A DNA stretch of 42,038 bases from Bacteroidota bacterium (GCA_026391695.1 JAPLDP010000029.1:1-42038); one strand, 5' to 3'; positions 1 through 9,398 are shown, numbered from the stretch's first letter. The notes: generated by a model not told the origin, from the letters alone. Made by a program: numbers and translations.

Positions 1-2
1 AT

Positions 3-446
3 ATGCTGGTATTCCGGCCGGTAAAAGGTACTAAACCGTTTATCACCTGGAATAAATCGGGTGACAGTCTACAAGTTGAAATGTATGGCGGCAGGAAGTA
101 TTTTCTTGTCGAAACCTATGCGATGGGTTATGTGGCGATTGGGAAATTGAATCAATCACGCACGACGTTTTTTGTGCAGATCCCCCGTTTCAGTAAAGTA
201 AAGATTATAGTACAGTCCGATTCTGATAATTTTCTGGCCATATTTCATGTGCGTGATCAAAGCATGTTCCGGTTCATGCCCGGCGACTCCCATGCGGGTT
301 GGTTAAAAGATTCATTCATAAGCGCCGAAGGTATTGATGGCTCCGGCAATTTGTATATACTGAAACAAACTGCATTTGACCGGTTTGCCGGTAAAAAGAA
401 AAAGAATTACTTTGTCATCCGGAAAAGGGATTTTGCAAAATTATAA
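3..446 (+). CDS. Unrecognised protein, 3' part (probably 5'-truncated)
   Basis: The frame is open from the left edge of the window to a TAA at 444-446. The first ATG is at base 3, so the visible 147 residues may be only the C-terminal part of a longer protein. The sequence is rich in beta-strand-forming and aromatic residues, with a lysine run (KKKKN) near the end. I see no signal peptide, membrane segment or catalytic motif that I recognise, and I do not assign a function. Phrases such as SAEGIDGSGNLYILK are compatible with a beta-propeller or other repeat-rich beta fold, but this is weak inference. It converges on the toxin-antitoxin pair, with about 80 bp between the stop codons. Confidence 0.6.
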   Translation: MLVFRPVKGTKPFITWNKSGDSLQVEMYGGRKYFLVETYAMGYVAIGKLNQSRTTFFVQIPRFSKVKIIVQSDSDNFLAIFHVRDQSMFRFMPGDSHAGWLKDSFISAEGIDGSGNLYILKQTAFDRFAGKKKKNYFVIRKRDFAKL

Positions 447-527
447 GGGGTTTCACTCAAAAGCGGGACGCGCGCCAGCTGAGGGAATTAGTCGATTTGT
501 CGATTTTACAATAAGTTTCTTCTGACA

Positions 528-821
528 TTATAATTTAAACGAATCCAGATTTTGCCTACAATCCCAAATCAATAAAATAATAATCTCTTTTTTACCAATT
601 CGATAAAATATCTTATAATCACCTTTGATGAGTACCCGCACATGATCCATTTCCGTTTTCCTTCCTAAAAAAGGATGTTTATAAAGAAGGGAAACAAGAT
701 CTTTTACCTCTCTATTGAGGTTGGAACTATATGTTTTTGTCCCATTTCTAAGGTAATAAAACTCAAGAATTTTTTGAAAAACAGAAATAGCACGGTGTGT
801 CCAGATTATTCGCTTAACCAT
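528..821 (-). CDS. ParE/RelE-superfamily toxin of a type II toxin-antitoxin pair
   Basis: A small basic protein of 97 residues, the usual length for RelE/ParE toxins. The order of features fits the family: an N-terminal beta-strand (KRIIWTHRAISVFQKI), two helices, then the C-terminal sheet RVLIKGDYKIFYRIGKKEIIILLIWDCRQN, where the GDYKIFYRI and IWDCRQ segments match the family's strand pattern. RelE members cleave ribosome-bound mRNA and ParE members poison gyrase; the sequence alone does not decide which applies. Its ATG (819-821) lies inside the end of the preceding antitoxin gene (16-bp overlap), so the two are transcribed and probably translated together. The superfamily call is firm; the target is unknown. 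Confidence 0.82.
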   Translation of the reverse strand: MVKRIIWTHRAISVFQKILEFYYLRNGTKTYSSNLNREVKDLVSLLYKHPFLGRKTEMDHVRVLIKGDYKIFYRIGKKEIIILLIWDCRQNLDSFKL

Positions 822-1036
822 TTTTCTGTTTTTGCGAAAACCTCATCATTTGACTCCACCTTTCCGGAAAAATATTCTTCCAGGCTCTCCTGAACGACCT
901 GTTTCTCAAAGGAGGTCAGTTCATACATAATAGCCTTTTCATTGCCGGCAATGCCGTAAAGATATTCTAATACCTCCTGGTCACTTATGTCGAGTATCCT
1001 TCGGATTAATTGATTTTGTAACTCATTCGTTGACAT
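806..1036 (-). CDS. Antitoxin partner of the ParE/RelE-like toxin
   Basis: An acidic, helix-rich protein of 76 residues encoded directly upstream of the toxin and overlapping it by 16 bp. Such antitoxins bind and neutralise the toxin and usually repress their own promoter. The C-terminal half (SLEEYFSGKVESNDEVFAKTEKWLSE) resembles the toxin-wrapping tails of small Bacteroidota antitoxins; I see no clear ribbon-helix-helix or helix-turn-helix motif in the N-terminal half, so direct DNA binding is uncertain. The ATG is at 1034-1036. A TAACTTTG element lies just upstream, and a 9-bp inverted repeat around it could be the autoregulatory site. The pairing is supported mainly by gene order and overlap. 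Confidence 0.72.
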   Translation of the reverse strand: MSTNELQNQLIRRILDISDQEVLEYLYGIAGNEKAIMYELTSFEKQVVQESLEEYFSGKVESNDEVFAKTEKWLSE

Positions 1037-1050
1037 TTTGGATGTTTTTA

Positions 1051-1100
1051 CAAAGTTACTACAAAATTTCGTGACTTATAACGTTAGATATGTAACTTTG
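1051..1100. promoter_or_regulatory. Divergent TAnnTTTG elements in a 9-bp inverted repeat (candidate TA operator)
   Basis: CAAAGTTAC at 1051-1059 and GTAACTTTG at 1092-1100 are perfect inverted repeats. Each contains TAACTTTG, the Bacteroidota -7 form TAnnTTTG. The minus-strand copy is placed to serve the antitoxin (ATG at 1036), and the plus-strand copy points toward the gene at 1328. An 8-bp palindrome TAACGTTA (1079-1086) lies between them. Neither copy has a clear TTTG -33 box at about 20 bp, so promoter function is tentative. The symmetry suits an autoregulated toxin-antitoxin operator. The rest of 1101-1327 holds no gene I can support. Confidence 0.4.
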
Positions 1101-1184
1101 CTGCAATATTCAACTATTCGCAGAGGAGCTCATGTCAGGTGTCATTCAAATTCAAAAATCATTTCCACTTCGCCTTCGCCTTAT

Positions 1185-1222
1185 TGTAGAACATCGAACA
1201 TCGGCCATCGACAATCGCCCAA
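1185..1222. repeat. Short imperfect repeats of an ATCG-containing unit
   Basis: Four imperfect copies of a 7-8 bp unit follow one another (ACATCGA, ACATCGG, CCATCGA, CAATCGC) in the non-coding stretch before the secreted-protein gene. Low-complexity ATCG runs of this kind are common between genes in Bacteroidota. I see no function. Confidence 0.45.
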
Positions 1223-1327
1223 TCATCATATATCTATGTATTTTTCTTTAAGGATAATTTTCCCATTATTTTATTAGAGTTCCTATCTTATAAATACTAC
1301 CTTAGTGAACTCTTAAATCTTTCTCCG

Positions 1328-4300
1328 ATGACCAGATATCTATTTCAATCCGTGATACTGATAATTTTATTGCTCTCCGTGCATCAGCAAATCAATGCAC
1401 AACAGATTGATATTGACCGCATCGAAATGATGCCCAATATGCCTCAGCCTTATGAAATGCGCGATTGGAAGTCAGTTGCCAGGAGATATGATTCATTGGT
1501 CTTTAATCTGGAAGCAACCGGACAGTATCTGCCGCTTACAACTATTATCGAAAACACCATCAACTACCCGGAACATCCTTCATTTGGGATACAGTCGTAT
1601 GTGGGTTCCAACAGCCTTCCGGGCCAGGAAGCCATAAACCTTATACCGGCAGTCGTTGGAGCGACCCTGGCAGGAATCGATAAGAGCGATCAGTCAGGAT
1701 ATAACTGGGCACTGATGTGCGAAGAATTTTTTAATAAAAGGCCGGAAGAAAATGTCTATCTGAACAACCCAGTTGCGAGTTCAGGGGATGATTGGTGGTA
1801 TGAGACAATGCCGAATGTTTTCTTCTATCAGATGAATTATTTATATCCCGGCACCGGTGATTTTGATTATCAATTCGTGACTGTTGCCGACAGGTGGCTT
1901 GAAGCAGTGGAAGCAATGGGTGGAGATGACACACCCTGGAATGAGGCTTACATGAATTACAGGGCATTTGATCTGTCATCCATGACACCGCTCGTAGAAG
2001 GGGTGAAAGAGCCGGAAGCGGCCGGTGCCATAGCCTGGATCCTTTACCAGGCTTATCATGTCACAATGGATTCAAAATACCGTAAAGGAGCTGAGTGGGC
2101 GATGGAATTCCTTGATGGCTGGAACACGAATCCTGCCTATGAATTACAGCTTTCTTACGGAGCTTACATGGCTGCCCGTATGAATGCAGAACTAAGTACT
2201 ACCTATGATCTGGAGAAGATAATGAATTGGTGCTTCGATATTGGTCCGTTGAGGCAATGGGGAGCCATAGTCGAAAGATGGGGAGGCCAGGATGTACAAG
2301 GACTCATCGGTGAGGCCGTGGAGGAATATGAGGGATATGCATTTAATATGAACGGAACGGAACAGGCTGGTGCGCTTGTTCCGTTGGTAAGGTACGATGA
2401 CCGGTTTGCAAGAGCGATCGGAAAATGGACATTGAATGTTGCCAACGCAACACGGCTCTTCTATTCGGCATACCTTCCGGATGATATGGAAGATAATGAA
2501 GATTGGACGGAAATATACGACCTTCATTCCGTTATAGCTTATGAGGCCTTACGTGAGAATATTGCCGGCCCGTATGGCACCGGTGATGCCATGTCAGGAA
2601 ACTGGGCAGAGACTAACCTGGGTTTATACGGATCATCTCATGTCGGGATACTGGGGGCTTTGATCGATACGACCGATGTGCCGGGAATACTCAAACTGGA
2701 TCTTCTTGCAACAGATTATTATCATGATGATGCATATCCATCTTACTTAATTTATAATCCATACGAAGAAGAAAAGACAGTCGTCGTTCACTTCACAGAA
2801 AATCCGTTTGATATTTATGATGCCATATCAAACCAGGTGATCATCACCAACGCTTTGGGAAGCACTTCAGTGACAATCCCTTCCGATAGTCCGGTTATAG
2901 CAGTGCTTATTCCATGCGGCTCGATCATCGAATATGACCTCAATAAAGCATTGGTAAATGGTATTGTGATTGATTACAACTCAGGAAACCCTGTGGCTAA
3001 CTATCCTCCAAGGATCAAGTCGGTTGCAGTATCCGATACGTTAGTCCTGACAGGGGCAGAGATCAGCTTATTTTGTACGGCCACTGACAGGGAAACCGTC
3101 GATCTGACTTATTTATGGGAGTCGGAAGATGTTATCGTCGGATCGGAAAGCCAAGTAACAGTGACAGCTCCGCCGGAACCGGCAATCCTTGTTTTTAAAT
3201 GTACGATAACAGATGAAGGAGGATTACAGGCAGCAGATTCAATAACAGTCGACGTTGTTGAGACTATCAACTACCCTCCTGAAATCGAGTTGATGACGGT
3301 TTCGGACAAGTACATGGAATTGGGCGATACAGCTATCATTCTTTGCAGAGCAACGGATCCGAATGGAGATTCTCTTTCATATATGTGGACCGCTGATGGA
3401 GGATCGATCCAGGGTAATGACAGCACGGCAGCTTACACTGCGCCGGATATCGAAGGAATATATATTATCTCCTGTACAGTTACGGATACAGCCGGAGCTT
3501 CAGTATCGAAAAATATTTCAGTTCTGGTGAATAATCCCGGTAGTGGTCAGACAGGGAATCTGGTGGCAAGTTATGAGTTTGCCGGTAACCTGTTGGACCA
3601 GAGCGGTTACGGCAATGATGGAGCACCCGTCGACGTAGAATATGTTGATGACATGCATGGTAATCCTTCCCAATCGCTTTCATTTCCTTCCTCTACAAGT
3701 ATGGTAAGAGTCGAAAATTCCGATATTCTGAATTTTCGTGAGGGACTCTCATTCACCGGATGGATTTATATAGACAATTTTTTCGACAGGGAATCATATA
3801 TTGTTTCTCATGGAAATTGGAATAACAGGTGGAAAATATCTTTAGGAGATCACACGCTGAGGTTTACCCTCAACGGAGAAGCGGGAATAATCGACCTGGA
3901 TATTAACAGCCTTCTCGAAGTGGACAGATGGTACCATTTGGCCGCAATATATGATGGAACTTTTTGTCAATTATACCTGGATGGATCACTTGATGCTTTC
4001 GCCCAGTTTCAGGGTAAGATCAATACAACCACTTATGATCTGGTCATGGGACAGTCATTGCCCGGACAGACCGGGTTCGATTTTAAAGGGAAATTAGATA
4101 AGGTGAAGATTTTTAACTATGGTATCAGCCATGAAAAAGTTTTGGCCATCTTTGAAGAAGAATCTTCCGAGATATATGAAGATCAACTCGATGAGAAGCG
4201 TATTCACGTATTTCCGAATCCTGCTTCAGATGTCGTAAATCTGGTATTGAACCTGGATCGGGAAATCCGGGTTGATCTGAATATTATACGACTGGATGGC

Positions 4301-4447
4301 TCCTCCGTTTACAAGATGACTTATTTACCTGATAAAAGTGGCGCAACGATTACAATTCCTGTCAAACGCCTCAGTCCCGGTATTTATTTGTTACTTATCA
4401 GCAATGGTATGACCCTGTTTCCGGAAAAACTTGTTATAATACGCTGA
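1328..4447 (+). CDS. Secreted multidomain protein: helical (alpha/alpha) region, Ig-like modules, LamG, T9SS sorting domain
   Basis: The 1039-residue protein begins with a signal peptide ending near QQINA (about residue 24). Residues ~30-460 are helical and rich in Trp, Tyr and Gly (GDDWWYETMPNVFFYQMNYL, AYHVTMDSKYRKGAEWAMEF), as in alpha/alpha-toroid glycosidases and lyases, followed by a beta-rich segment to ~545. Two Ig/PKD-like repeats follow (~552-640 and ~645-735, each with 'YPP.I....VSD'), then a LamG/concanavalin-like domain (~745-940, 'LVASYEFAGNLLDQSGYGNDG'). Residues 958-1039 form a typical Por sorting domain (VFPNPASD...LSPGIYLLLI), which sends proteins through type IX secretion to the cell surface. 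A surface carbohydrate-active enzyme is the best guess; the catalytic family is not recognised. It is separated from the Sus operon by 320 bp and could serve the same glycan. Confidence 0.8.
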   Translation: MTRYLFQSVILIILLLSVHQQINAQQIDIDRIEMMPNMPQPYEMRDWKSVARRYDSLVFNLEATGQYLPLTTIIENTINYPEHPSFGIQSYVGSNSLPGQEAINLIPAVVGATLAGIDKSDQSGYNWALMCEEFFNKRPEENVYLNNPVASSGDDWWYETMPNVFFYQMNYLYPGTGDFDYQFVTVADRWLEAVEAMGGDDTPWNEAYMNYRAFDLSSMTPLVEGVKEPEAAGAIAWILYQAYHVTMDSKYRKGAEWAMEFLDGWNTNPAYELQLSYGAYMAARMNAELSTTYDLEKIMNWCFDIGPLRQWGAIVERWGGQDVQGLIGEAVEEYEGYAFNMNGTEQAGALVPLVRYDDRFARAIGKWTLNVANATRLFYSAYLPDDMEDNEDWTEIYDLHSVIAYEALRENIAGPYGTGDAMSGNWAETNLGLYGSSHVGILGALIDTTDVPGILKLDLLATDYYHDDAYPSYLIYNPYEEEKTVVVHFTENPFDIYDAISNQVIITNALGSTSVTIPSDSPVIAVLIPCGSIIEYDLNKALVNGIVIDYNSGNPVANYPPRIKSVAVSDTLVLTGAEISLFCTATDRETVDLTYLWESEDVIVGSESQVTVTAPPEPAILVFKCTITDEGGLQAADSITVDVVETINYPPEIELMTVSDKYMELGDTAIILCRATDPNGDSLSYMWTADGGSIQGNDSTAAYTAPDIEGIYIISCTVTDTAGASVSKNISVLVNNPGSGQTGNLVASYEFAGNLLDQSGYGNDGAPVDVEYVDDMHGNPSQSLSFPSSTSMVRVENSDILNFREGLSFTGWIYIDNFFDRESYIVSHGNWNNRWKISLGDHTLRFTLNGEAGIIDLDINSLLEVDRWYHLAAIYDGTFCQLYLDGSLDAFAQFQGKINTTTYDLVMGQSLPGQTGFDFKGKLDKVKIFNYGISHEKVLAIFEEESSEIYEDQLDEKRIHVFPNPASDVVNLVLNLDREIRVDLNIIRLDGSSVYKMTYLPDKSGATITIPVKRLSPGIYLLLISNGMTLFPEKLVIIR

Positions 4448-4462
4448 CTTTTAGCGATTTTT

Positions 4463-4560
4463 AATTGACCTCACCCCCCGCCGGGGGTGAGGTGGTTTGG
4501 TTAAATTCCCTGCAGCTCGCTGCGGAATTTGAGTCCAAAGCCTACTCTGGGATTCATACC
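4463..4560. repeat. Dispersed palindromic repeat, copy 1 (short form)
   Basis: This contains a CCTCACCCC / GGGGTGAGG hairpin (4469-4492), the linker GGTGGTTTGGTTAAA, a second hairpin built from AAATTCC, GCAGC, GCTGC and GGAATTT (4503-4530), and the tail GATTCATACCAATT. The same modules return near 34863 and 41309. The first hairpin lies 20 bp after the stop of the secreted-protein gene and could act as an RNA stabiliser or terminator, although no T-run follows it. The remainder of 4448-4767 holds the susC promoter and leader. Confidence 0.8.
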
Positions 4561-4636
4561 AATTGATTCGCTTGCTAGAAATATCTGATAATATTCTTAT
4601 TATTTTTATATGTAGTCATATTATTTCATTATTTCT

Positions 4637-4668
4637 ATTGTATGTATCCTGAATTTTCTATACCTTTG
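4637..4668 (+). promoter_or_regulatory. Candidate Bacteroidota promoter for the susC operon
   Basis: A -7 element TACCTTTG (4661-4668) fits TAnnTTTG exactly, and ATTG (4637-4640) sits 20 bp upstream at the expected -33 position. Transcription would start near 4673, leaving a leader of about 95 nt. The leader contains two small inverted repeats: CGCA/TGCG at 4691-4702 and ATCTAA/TTAGAT at 4704-4723. No sigma/anti-sigma pair or hybrid two-component regulator gene lies beside the locus, so the inducing signal is not visible. Confidence 0.6.
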
Positions 4669-4767
4669 AAAAAAAGATTAAACCTGATATCGCATAAGTG
4701 CGCATCTAAGATAAATTTTAGATTTCAGGCTTTGAATTGTTGAAATGAACTTCTAATTAAAAAGTTT

Positions 4768-7700
4768 ATGAATAAAGGTTTACTCAAGGGGCTGGCCTTC
4801 TTTTCTTTTATGCTTGTATCGCTTGCTTCCATATCACAAACCATCCAAGGAGTTATAACGGATGAAACGAATTCTACTATTCCGGGGGTATCTGTCTATG
4901 CTTTAAATACCACACTAGGGACTGCCACCGATTTTGAAGGGAAATACCGACTAGTCATACCCGAAGGAAAGATTGCAGGCGATTCGATCACAATCGTTTA
5001 TTCTTTTATTGGATATAAGACCGAACAACGCCGCATTCCCAACAAACCTTCTGCATCCCTCATTATGGACATTGTATTAAAGACTGAAGTCGCCACGCTT
5101 AATGAATTAGTTGTGGTGGGATATGGAGTTCAGCGAAAGAGTGATGTAACCGGTGCCATTTCAACCATCAAAATAAATGAGATCACGGACCAGCCGATCA
5201 CACGGATCGACCAGGCTTTGCAGGGTAAAGCTGCAGGGGTGCAAGTGAGCTCCACTTCCGGCCAGCCGGGCGAAAACATTAAAGTCCGGATCAGGGGTAT
5301 CGGGACCATCAACGGCAACGATCCTCTATATATTGTAGATGGCGTGCCGACACAAGATATTTCTGGAATTTTGAATCCGGAGGATATCGAATCGATGACG
5401 GTATTGAAAGATGCTTCATCTGCAGCTATTTACGGCTCAAGAGCTGGTAACGGTGTGGTCATCATCACTACGAAAAAAGGAGTAGCCGGTAAGCCTGCCT
5501 TCAGCTATAATTTTTACGGCGGTATTCAGACTCATGGCCACCTGACAGAAATGACCAATACTGATGACTATATAAAGATATATAATGAAGCTGCCCTTGC
5601 AGACGAAAGGGAAACTATACCTGACGCGATAAGATCGCAGCTTTCCAACACCGACTGGATGAAGGAAATCTTTCGTCCTGCAATTATACAAAATCATGAA
5701 ATATCTATAAGCGGCGGGAATGACCGCACAACTTATTTCGTTAGTGGAGGCTACCAGAAGCAGGATGGGATCATGCTTAATTCTGCCTATGAAAGAATAA
5801 ACTTCAAAACAAGTATTTCAACTATACTTGCGAAGTGGGTTACGGTTGGATCAAATGTAAACCTGTCTTTCACCAAACAAAACCTTGTAGGCAGTTCGGG
5901 CGATGGATATGGCGGAAACGGAGGCAGTGTCGTTCGGTACGCTTTCTTCAGAAATCCTGCTATCCCCGTTTATGAAGCTGACGGAAGTTTTTCCGATATT
6001 CCCACGTTTGATGGGTACAGCCTCGCACAAACGATTATGTGGTTCGGTGATGGTTACAACCCGGTTGGACTGGCGGATAAATATGACTGGACATTGAAAA
6101 CATACAGGATGTTCGGGGATGTCTTCGCTGAATTCACTATCGTGAAAGACCTTAAATTCAAATCAGATCTGGGGGTTGATGTCACTTTCAGTGATGAGAA
6201 ACGCTTCAACGAAAACTGGGGAACTGATGGAAGGGTTAACAGCCCGAATTCACTCAGTGTAGGAACCGGAATCGGGTTCACTTACAACTTGACCAATACG
6301 CTGAACTATACGAAAATATTTAATGAAAAACACCATCTCAATTTCCTGCTCGGGACCGAAGCCATAAAGAACCAATCAAACGGACATGGCGCTTCCGACC
6401 GTGATTTTCCTGATCAATCGCCAAATATGAGATACCTTGGCAATGGTCTGGTCCTCAACAAAAACGCATACGAATACGCTTCCGGCTGGGCTTTGTTGTC
6501 TGGTTTTGCACGAGTCAATTACAATTTTGATAATCGCTATTTGGCAGAGGGGGTTATACGTTATGACGGATCATCACGATTTTCTCCTGAAAACAGGTGG
6601 GGTGCATTCTATTCCGGCTCACTGGGATGGAATATTCGCCATGAAGCATTCATGAAAGACTTCGATTGGTTGAACCAGATGAAGTTAAGGGTTGGCGTCG
6701 GTCAGACGGGAAACCAGGAGATAGGTCTTTATAATTACCTGTCTGTTGTAAGTGATGGCTACAACTATCCTTTCAGCAACAATAATAATTACGGTTACGC
6801 CGTATCTTCCCTGGGAAATATAAACACCTCGTGGGAAACCACAACAACCTATGACATTGGTCTTGATCTGGCTTTTCTTGATGACAGGCTTACATTTATC
6901 ACAGATTATTACTGGAGATATACGACAGATATGCTAATACCCGTATCATTGCCTGCCAGCGGCGGAGACGCAAATCCACCTTGGGTCAATGCAGGCGAGA
7001 TGCTTAACCGCGGTCTGGAATTAGAGTTATTTTGGAGAGAAGAACGTGGCGGGTTCAAATACGAAATCGGAGGTAATTTCTCCACCCTTCACAATGAAGT
7101 TCTGTCCTTAAGCAATGGCCGGCCGATTGCTGCCGGAAGGATCGATGATGCAGTCTATGCAACCCTTACCGAAGTGGGTTACCCGATTGGGTCATTTTAC
7201 ATCTATGAGATGGAGGGAATATTTCAGAATGAATTGGATATATTCACCCATGCGTACCAGGGGCCGGGTATTAAACCAGGTGACGTAAAATTCAAGGATC
7301 AGAACGCCGACGGTATAATCGACGAAAAGGACAGGGCACATGTAGGAAGTGGCATTCCCCGTTATATGTATGGTATGACTGCTAATCTGGCATGGAAAGG
7401 ATTTGATCTTTCGCTTTTCATCCAGGGTGTGGCGGGAAATGATATCTATATGCAAGTAAATCAAGATATTGAAGGATTCTACAGAGGATTTACTGTCACC
7501 CAAAGATATTATGATAACCGCTGGACGGGAGACGGCTCGACCAATGAATATCCCAGGGCATCATGGATAGGCTCTTCCAATAATAAAAAGGCTTCTACAA
7601 GATTCCTTGCATCAGGCTCTTATGCAAGATTGAAGAATGTGACGCTGGGTTACAATTTTAAACTTGGTGAAAACTCTTCTGTCAAGTCTATGAGGGTTTA

Positions 7701-7878
7701 TATCAGCGCGCAGAACCTGTTAACGATCACAAAATACCCGGGACTTGATCCTGAGATGTACGATAGTGATAACCTGAAGAGTGAAATTGTTCATAATGCC
7801 GATTTGGCACCAGGGATAGACTGGGGAACATACCCTCTCTCCAAAATATACACATTAGGATTCAATATCCGGTTTTAA
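4768..7878 (+). CDS. susC: SusC/RagA-family TonB-dependent outer-membrane transporter
   Basis: The 1036-residue protein imports oligosaccharides across the outer membrane using TonB energy. After a signal peptide (~1-23, ending SISQ) comes a carboxypeptidase-D-like regulatory domain (~25-115; GVITDETNSTIPGVSVYALNTT...FEGKYRL), then the plug (~120-230) with SusC-class hallmarks: RKSDVTGAISTIK, QALQGKAAGVQV, IRIRGIGTING-like text (RIRGIGTINGNDPLYIVDGVP) and LKDASSAAIYGSRAGNGVVII. The rest is the 22-stranded barrel ending in the aromatic TLGFNIRF. Length and ending are typical of a complete protein. SusD follows after 17 bp, so the two are co-translated partners. The substrate cannot be read from the sequence, but the neighbouring GH130 enzymes suggest a manno-oligosaccharide. 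Confidence 0.97.
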   Translation: MNKGLLKGLAFFSFMLVSLASISQTIQGVITDETNSTIPGVSVYALNTTLGTATDFEGKYRLVIPEGKIAGDSITIVYSFIGYKTEQRRIPNKPSASLIMDIVLKTEVATLNELVVVGYGVQRKSDVTGAISTIKINEITDQPITRIDQALQGKAAGVQVSSTSGQPGENIKVRIRGIGTINGNDPLYIVDGVPTQDISGILNPEDIESMTVLKDASSAAIYGSRAGNGVVIITTKKGVAGKPAFSYNFYGGIQTHGHLTEMTNTDDYIKIYNEAALADERETIPDAIRSQLSNTDWMKEIFRPAIIQNHEISISGGNDRTTYFVSGGYQKQDGIMLNSAYERINFKTSISTILAKWVTVGSNVNLSFTKQNLVGSSGDGYGGNGGSVVRYAFFRNPAIPVYEADGSFSDIPTFDGYSLAQTIMWFGDGYNPVGLADKYDWTLKTYRMFGDVFAEFTIVKDLKFKSDLGVDVTFSDEKRFNENWGTDGRVNSPNSLSVGTGIGFTYNLTNTLNYTKIFNEKHHLNFLLGTEAIKNQSNGHGASDRDFPDQSPNMRYLGNGLVLNKNAYEYASGWALLSGFARVNYNFDNRYLAEGVIRYDGSSRFSPENRWGAFYSGSLGWNIRHEAFMKDFDWLNQMKLRVGVGQTGNQEIGLYNYLSVVSDGYNYPFSNNNNYGYAVSSLGNINTSWETTTTYDIGLDLAFLDDRLTFITDYYWRYTTDMLIPVSLPASGGDANPPWVNAGEMLNRGLELELFWREERGGFKYEIGGNFSTLHNEVLSLSNGRPIAAGRIDDAVYATLTEVGYPIGSFYIYEMEGIFQNELDIFTHAYQGPGIKPGDVKFKDQNADGIIDEKDRAHVGSGIPRYMYGMTANLAWKGFDLSLFIQGVAGNDIYMQVNQDIEGFYRGFTVTQRYYDNRWTGDGSTNEYPRASWIGSSNNKKASTRFLASGSYARLKNVTLGYNFKLGENSSVKSMRVYISAQNLLTITKYPGLDPEMYDSDNLKSEIVHNADLAPGIDWGTYPLSKIYTLGFNIRF

Positions 7879-7895
7879 ATAATAAATAAAATCAA

Positions 7896-9398
7896 ATGAG
7901 GCGCATAAACACAAAAATTATTACGCTGTTAGTCCTTGTATCGGCAATGCTGCCGGGATGTCAAAAATTTCTGAATGAAGACCTCCTGGGAGAACGTTCA
8001 GACCAGCAGTTTTACAAGACTGCCAACGATGCTGAACTTGCCCTCACAGGCATTTACAATGTTCTATCCTTTGCCAATTCTGACAACAGGATATGGGTTT
8101 TCGGCGATGTAGCTTCTGACGATGCTGCAAAAGGAGGAATTCCGGGCGACCAGGCCGATATAGGTTTGATTGACGATTTTAATGTTTCAACAGATAATGG
8201 CAACCTTGAAACAGTCTGGGTCGTTTACTATGAAGGAATCTCTCGAGCCAACAAGTTGCTTGACAATATCGACGGCATTAATATGGACGTCGAACGGCGC
8301 AACCAGATCAAAGGAGAAGCAAAATTCTTACGTGCCTACTTCTACTATTGGCTGGTGAATATTTACGGTGATATACCGGTACATCTCACCACGCCCACCA
8401 CGGAAGAGATGCAAAGAGCAGCTACACCGGTCGCCGAGGTCTGGTCATTAGTAATAATTCCGGATTTAACAGCGGCTGCAACCTTACTGCCGGAAACATT
8501 TACAGGCAAAGACCTGGGCAGGGCAACAAGCATAGCCGCATACGCTTTCCTGGCTAAAGCATATTTATTCAATGAGCAGTGGTCGCTGTCGGAGGAGGCT
8601 GCCATGAATGTCGTGAATTCCGGCTTACACCAACTGGCTTTAGTATATAAGGATAATTTTACATACGCTACAAAAGATAATTCTGAAGTGATTTTTGCCG
8701 TACGACATCTTGCGGGGCAGGATCCTGGGCTTGGCAACGGTATGAACTCGTGGTTCGCCCCCAGGGCTCAGAATGGTTATGGCTTTGATGCCCCCACGCA
8801 GAATTTTGTGGATGAATTCGAGAAAACCCCAACGGGCATTTACGATCCCAGGCTGGATTATACGATTGGAAGAGAAGGCCAGATATGGCTGGACAGCAAT
8901 GTGATGTTTAATCCGGATTGGTCACCAACAGGATATTTACAGAAGAAATATATACAACCCCTTGCTGAAGTCCCGAAAGAAAATAAGGACCAAGGGCAAC
9001 TCCATTATATATTCCTCCGGTATAGCGATGTAATATTAATGCTTGCTGAAGCGTTAAATGAACAGGGTAATACGGCTCAAGCCGAGCAATATATCAATAT
9101 GGTCCGACAAAGAGCCCGCGAATCTTATCTGTACGATACCAACCTTCCGGGTTATGGGACAATCCCGGATGGCCTCTTACCAGATATCTCCGGCAGCAGC
9201 CAGTCATCATTAAGGGATGCTATCAGGCATGAAAGGAGAGTCGAGCTCGGATTTGAATTTCACCGGTACTTTGACATTATAAGATATGGAGAAAATTATG
9301 CAAATGAAGCTTTTTCAGACAAAGAAAATTTTGACTACTCAAAATATAAGCATTTCCCCATTCCTCAAAGTGAGCTGAATACGAATTTTGAATTATAA
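7896..9398 (+). CDS. susD: SusD/RagB-family surface glycan-binding lipoprotein
   Basis: The 500-residue lipoprotein forms the extracellular lid on the SusC barrel and captures the glycan. The signal peptide ends at a lipobox (MLPGC, Cys at ~22), and QKFLNEDLLGERSDQQFYKTANDAELALTGIYN is a characteristic SusD start. The TPR-like helical scaffold shows RNQIKGEAKFLRAYFYYWLVNIYGDIPV, the best-known SusD signature. The C-terminal part has LRYSDVILMLAEALNEQG and AIRHERRVELGFEFHRYFDIIRYG, again diagnostic, and ends near FPIPQSELNTNFEL. Nothing is missing relative to the family. The 17-bp gap after susC indicates one transcript. Confidence in the family is very high; ligand identity is inferred only from the locus. 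Confidence 0.97.
   Translation: MRRINTKIITLLVLVSAMLPGCQKFLNEDLLGERSDQQFYKTANDAELALTGIYNVLSFANSDNRIWVFGDVASDDAAKGGIPGDQADIGLIDDFNVSTDNGNLETVWVVYYEGISRANKLLDNIDGINMDVERRNQIKGEAKFLRAYFYYWLVNIYGDIPVHLTTPTTEEMQRAATPVAEVWSLVIIPDLTAAATLLPETFTGKDLGRATSIAAYAFLAKAYLFNEQWSLSEEAAMNVVNSGLHQLALVYKDNFTYATKDNSEVIFAVRHLAGQDPGLGNGMNSWFAPRAQNGYGFDAPTQNFVDEFEKTPTGIYDPRLDYTIGREGQIWLDSNVMFNPDWSPTGYLQKKYIQPLAEVPKENKDQGQLHYIFLRYSDVILMLAEALNEQGNTAQAEQYINMVRQRARESYLYDTNLPGYGTIPDGLLPDISGSSQSSLRDAIRHERRVELGFEFHRYFDIIRYGENYANEAFSDKENFDYSKYKHFPIPQSELNTNFEL

Noticed and set aside
1038-1277. A 79-codon plus-strand open frame between the antitoxin and the secreted-protein gene
   Set aside because: It has Cys/His/Ser-rich low-complexity composition, runs through the promoter-like inverted repeat and the ATCG repeats, and shows no family resemblance.
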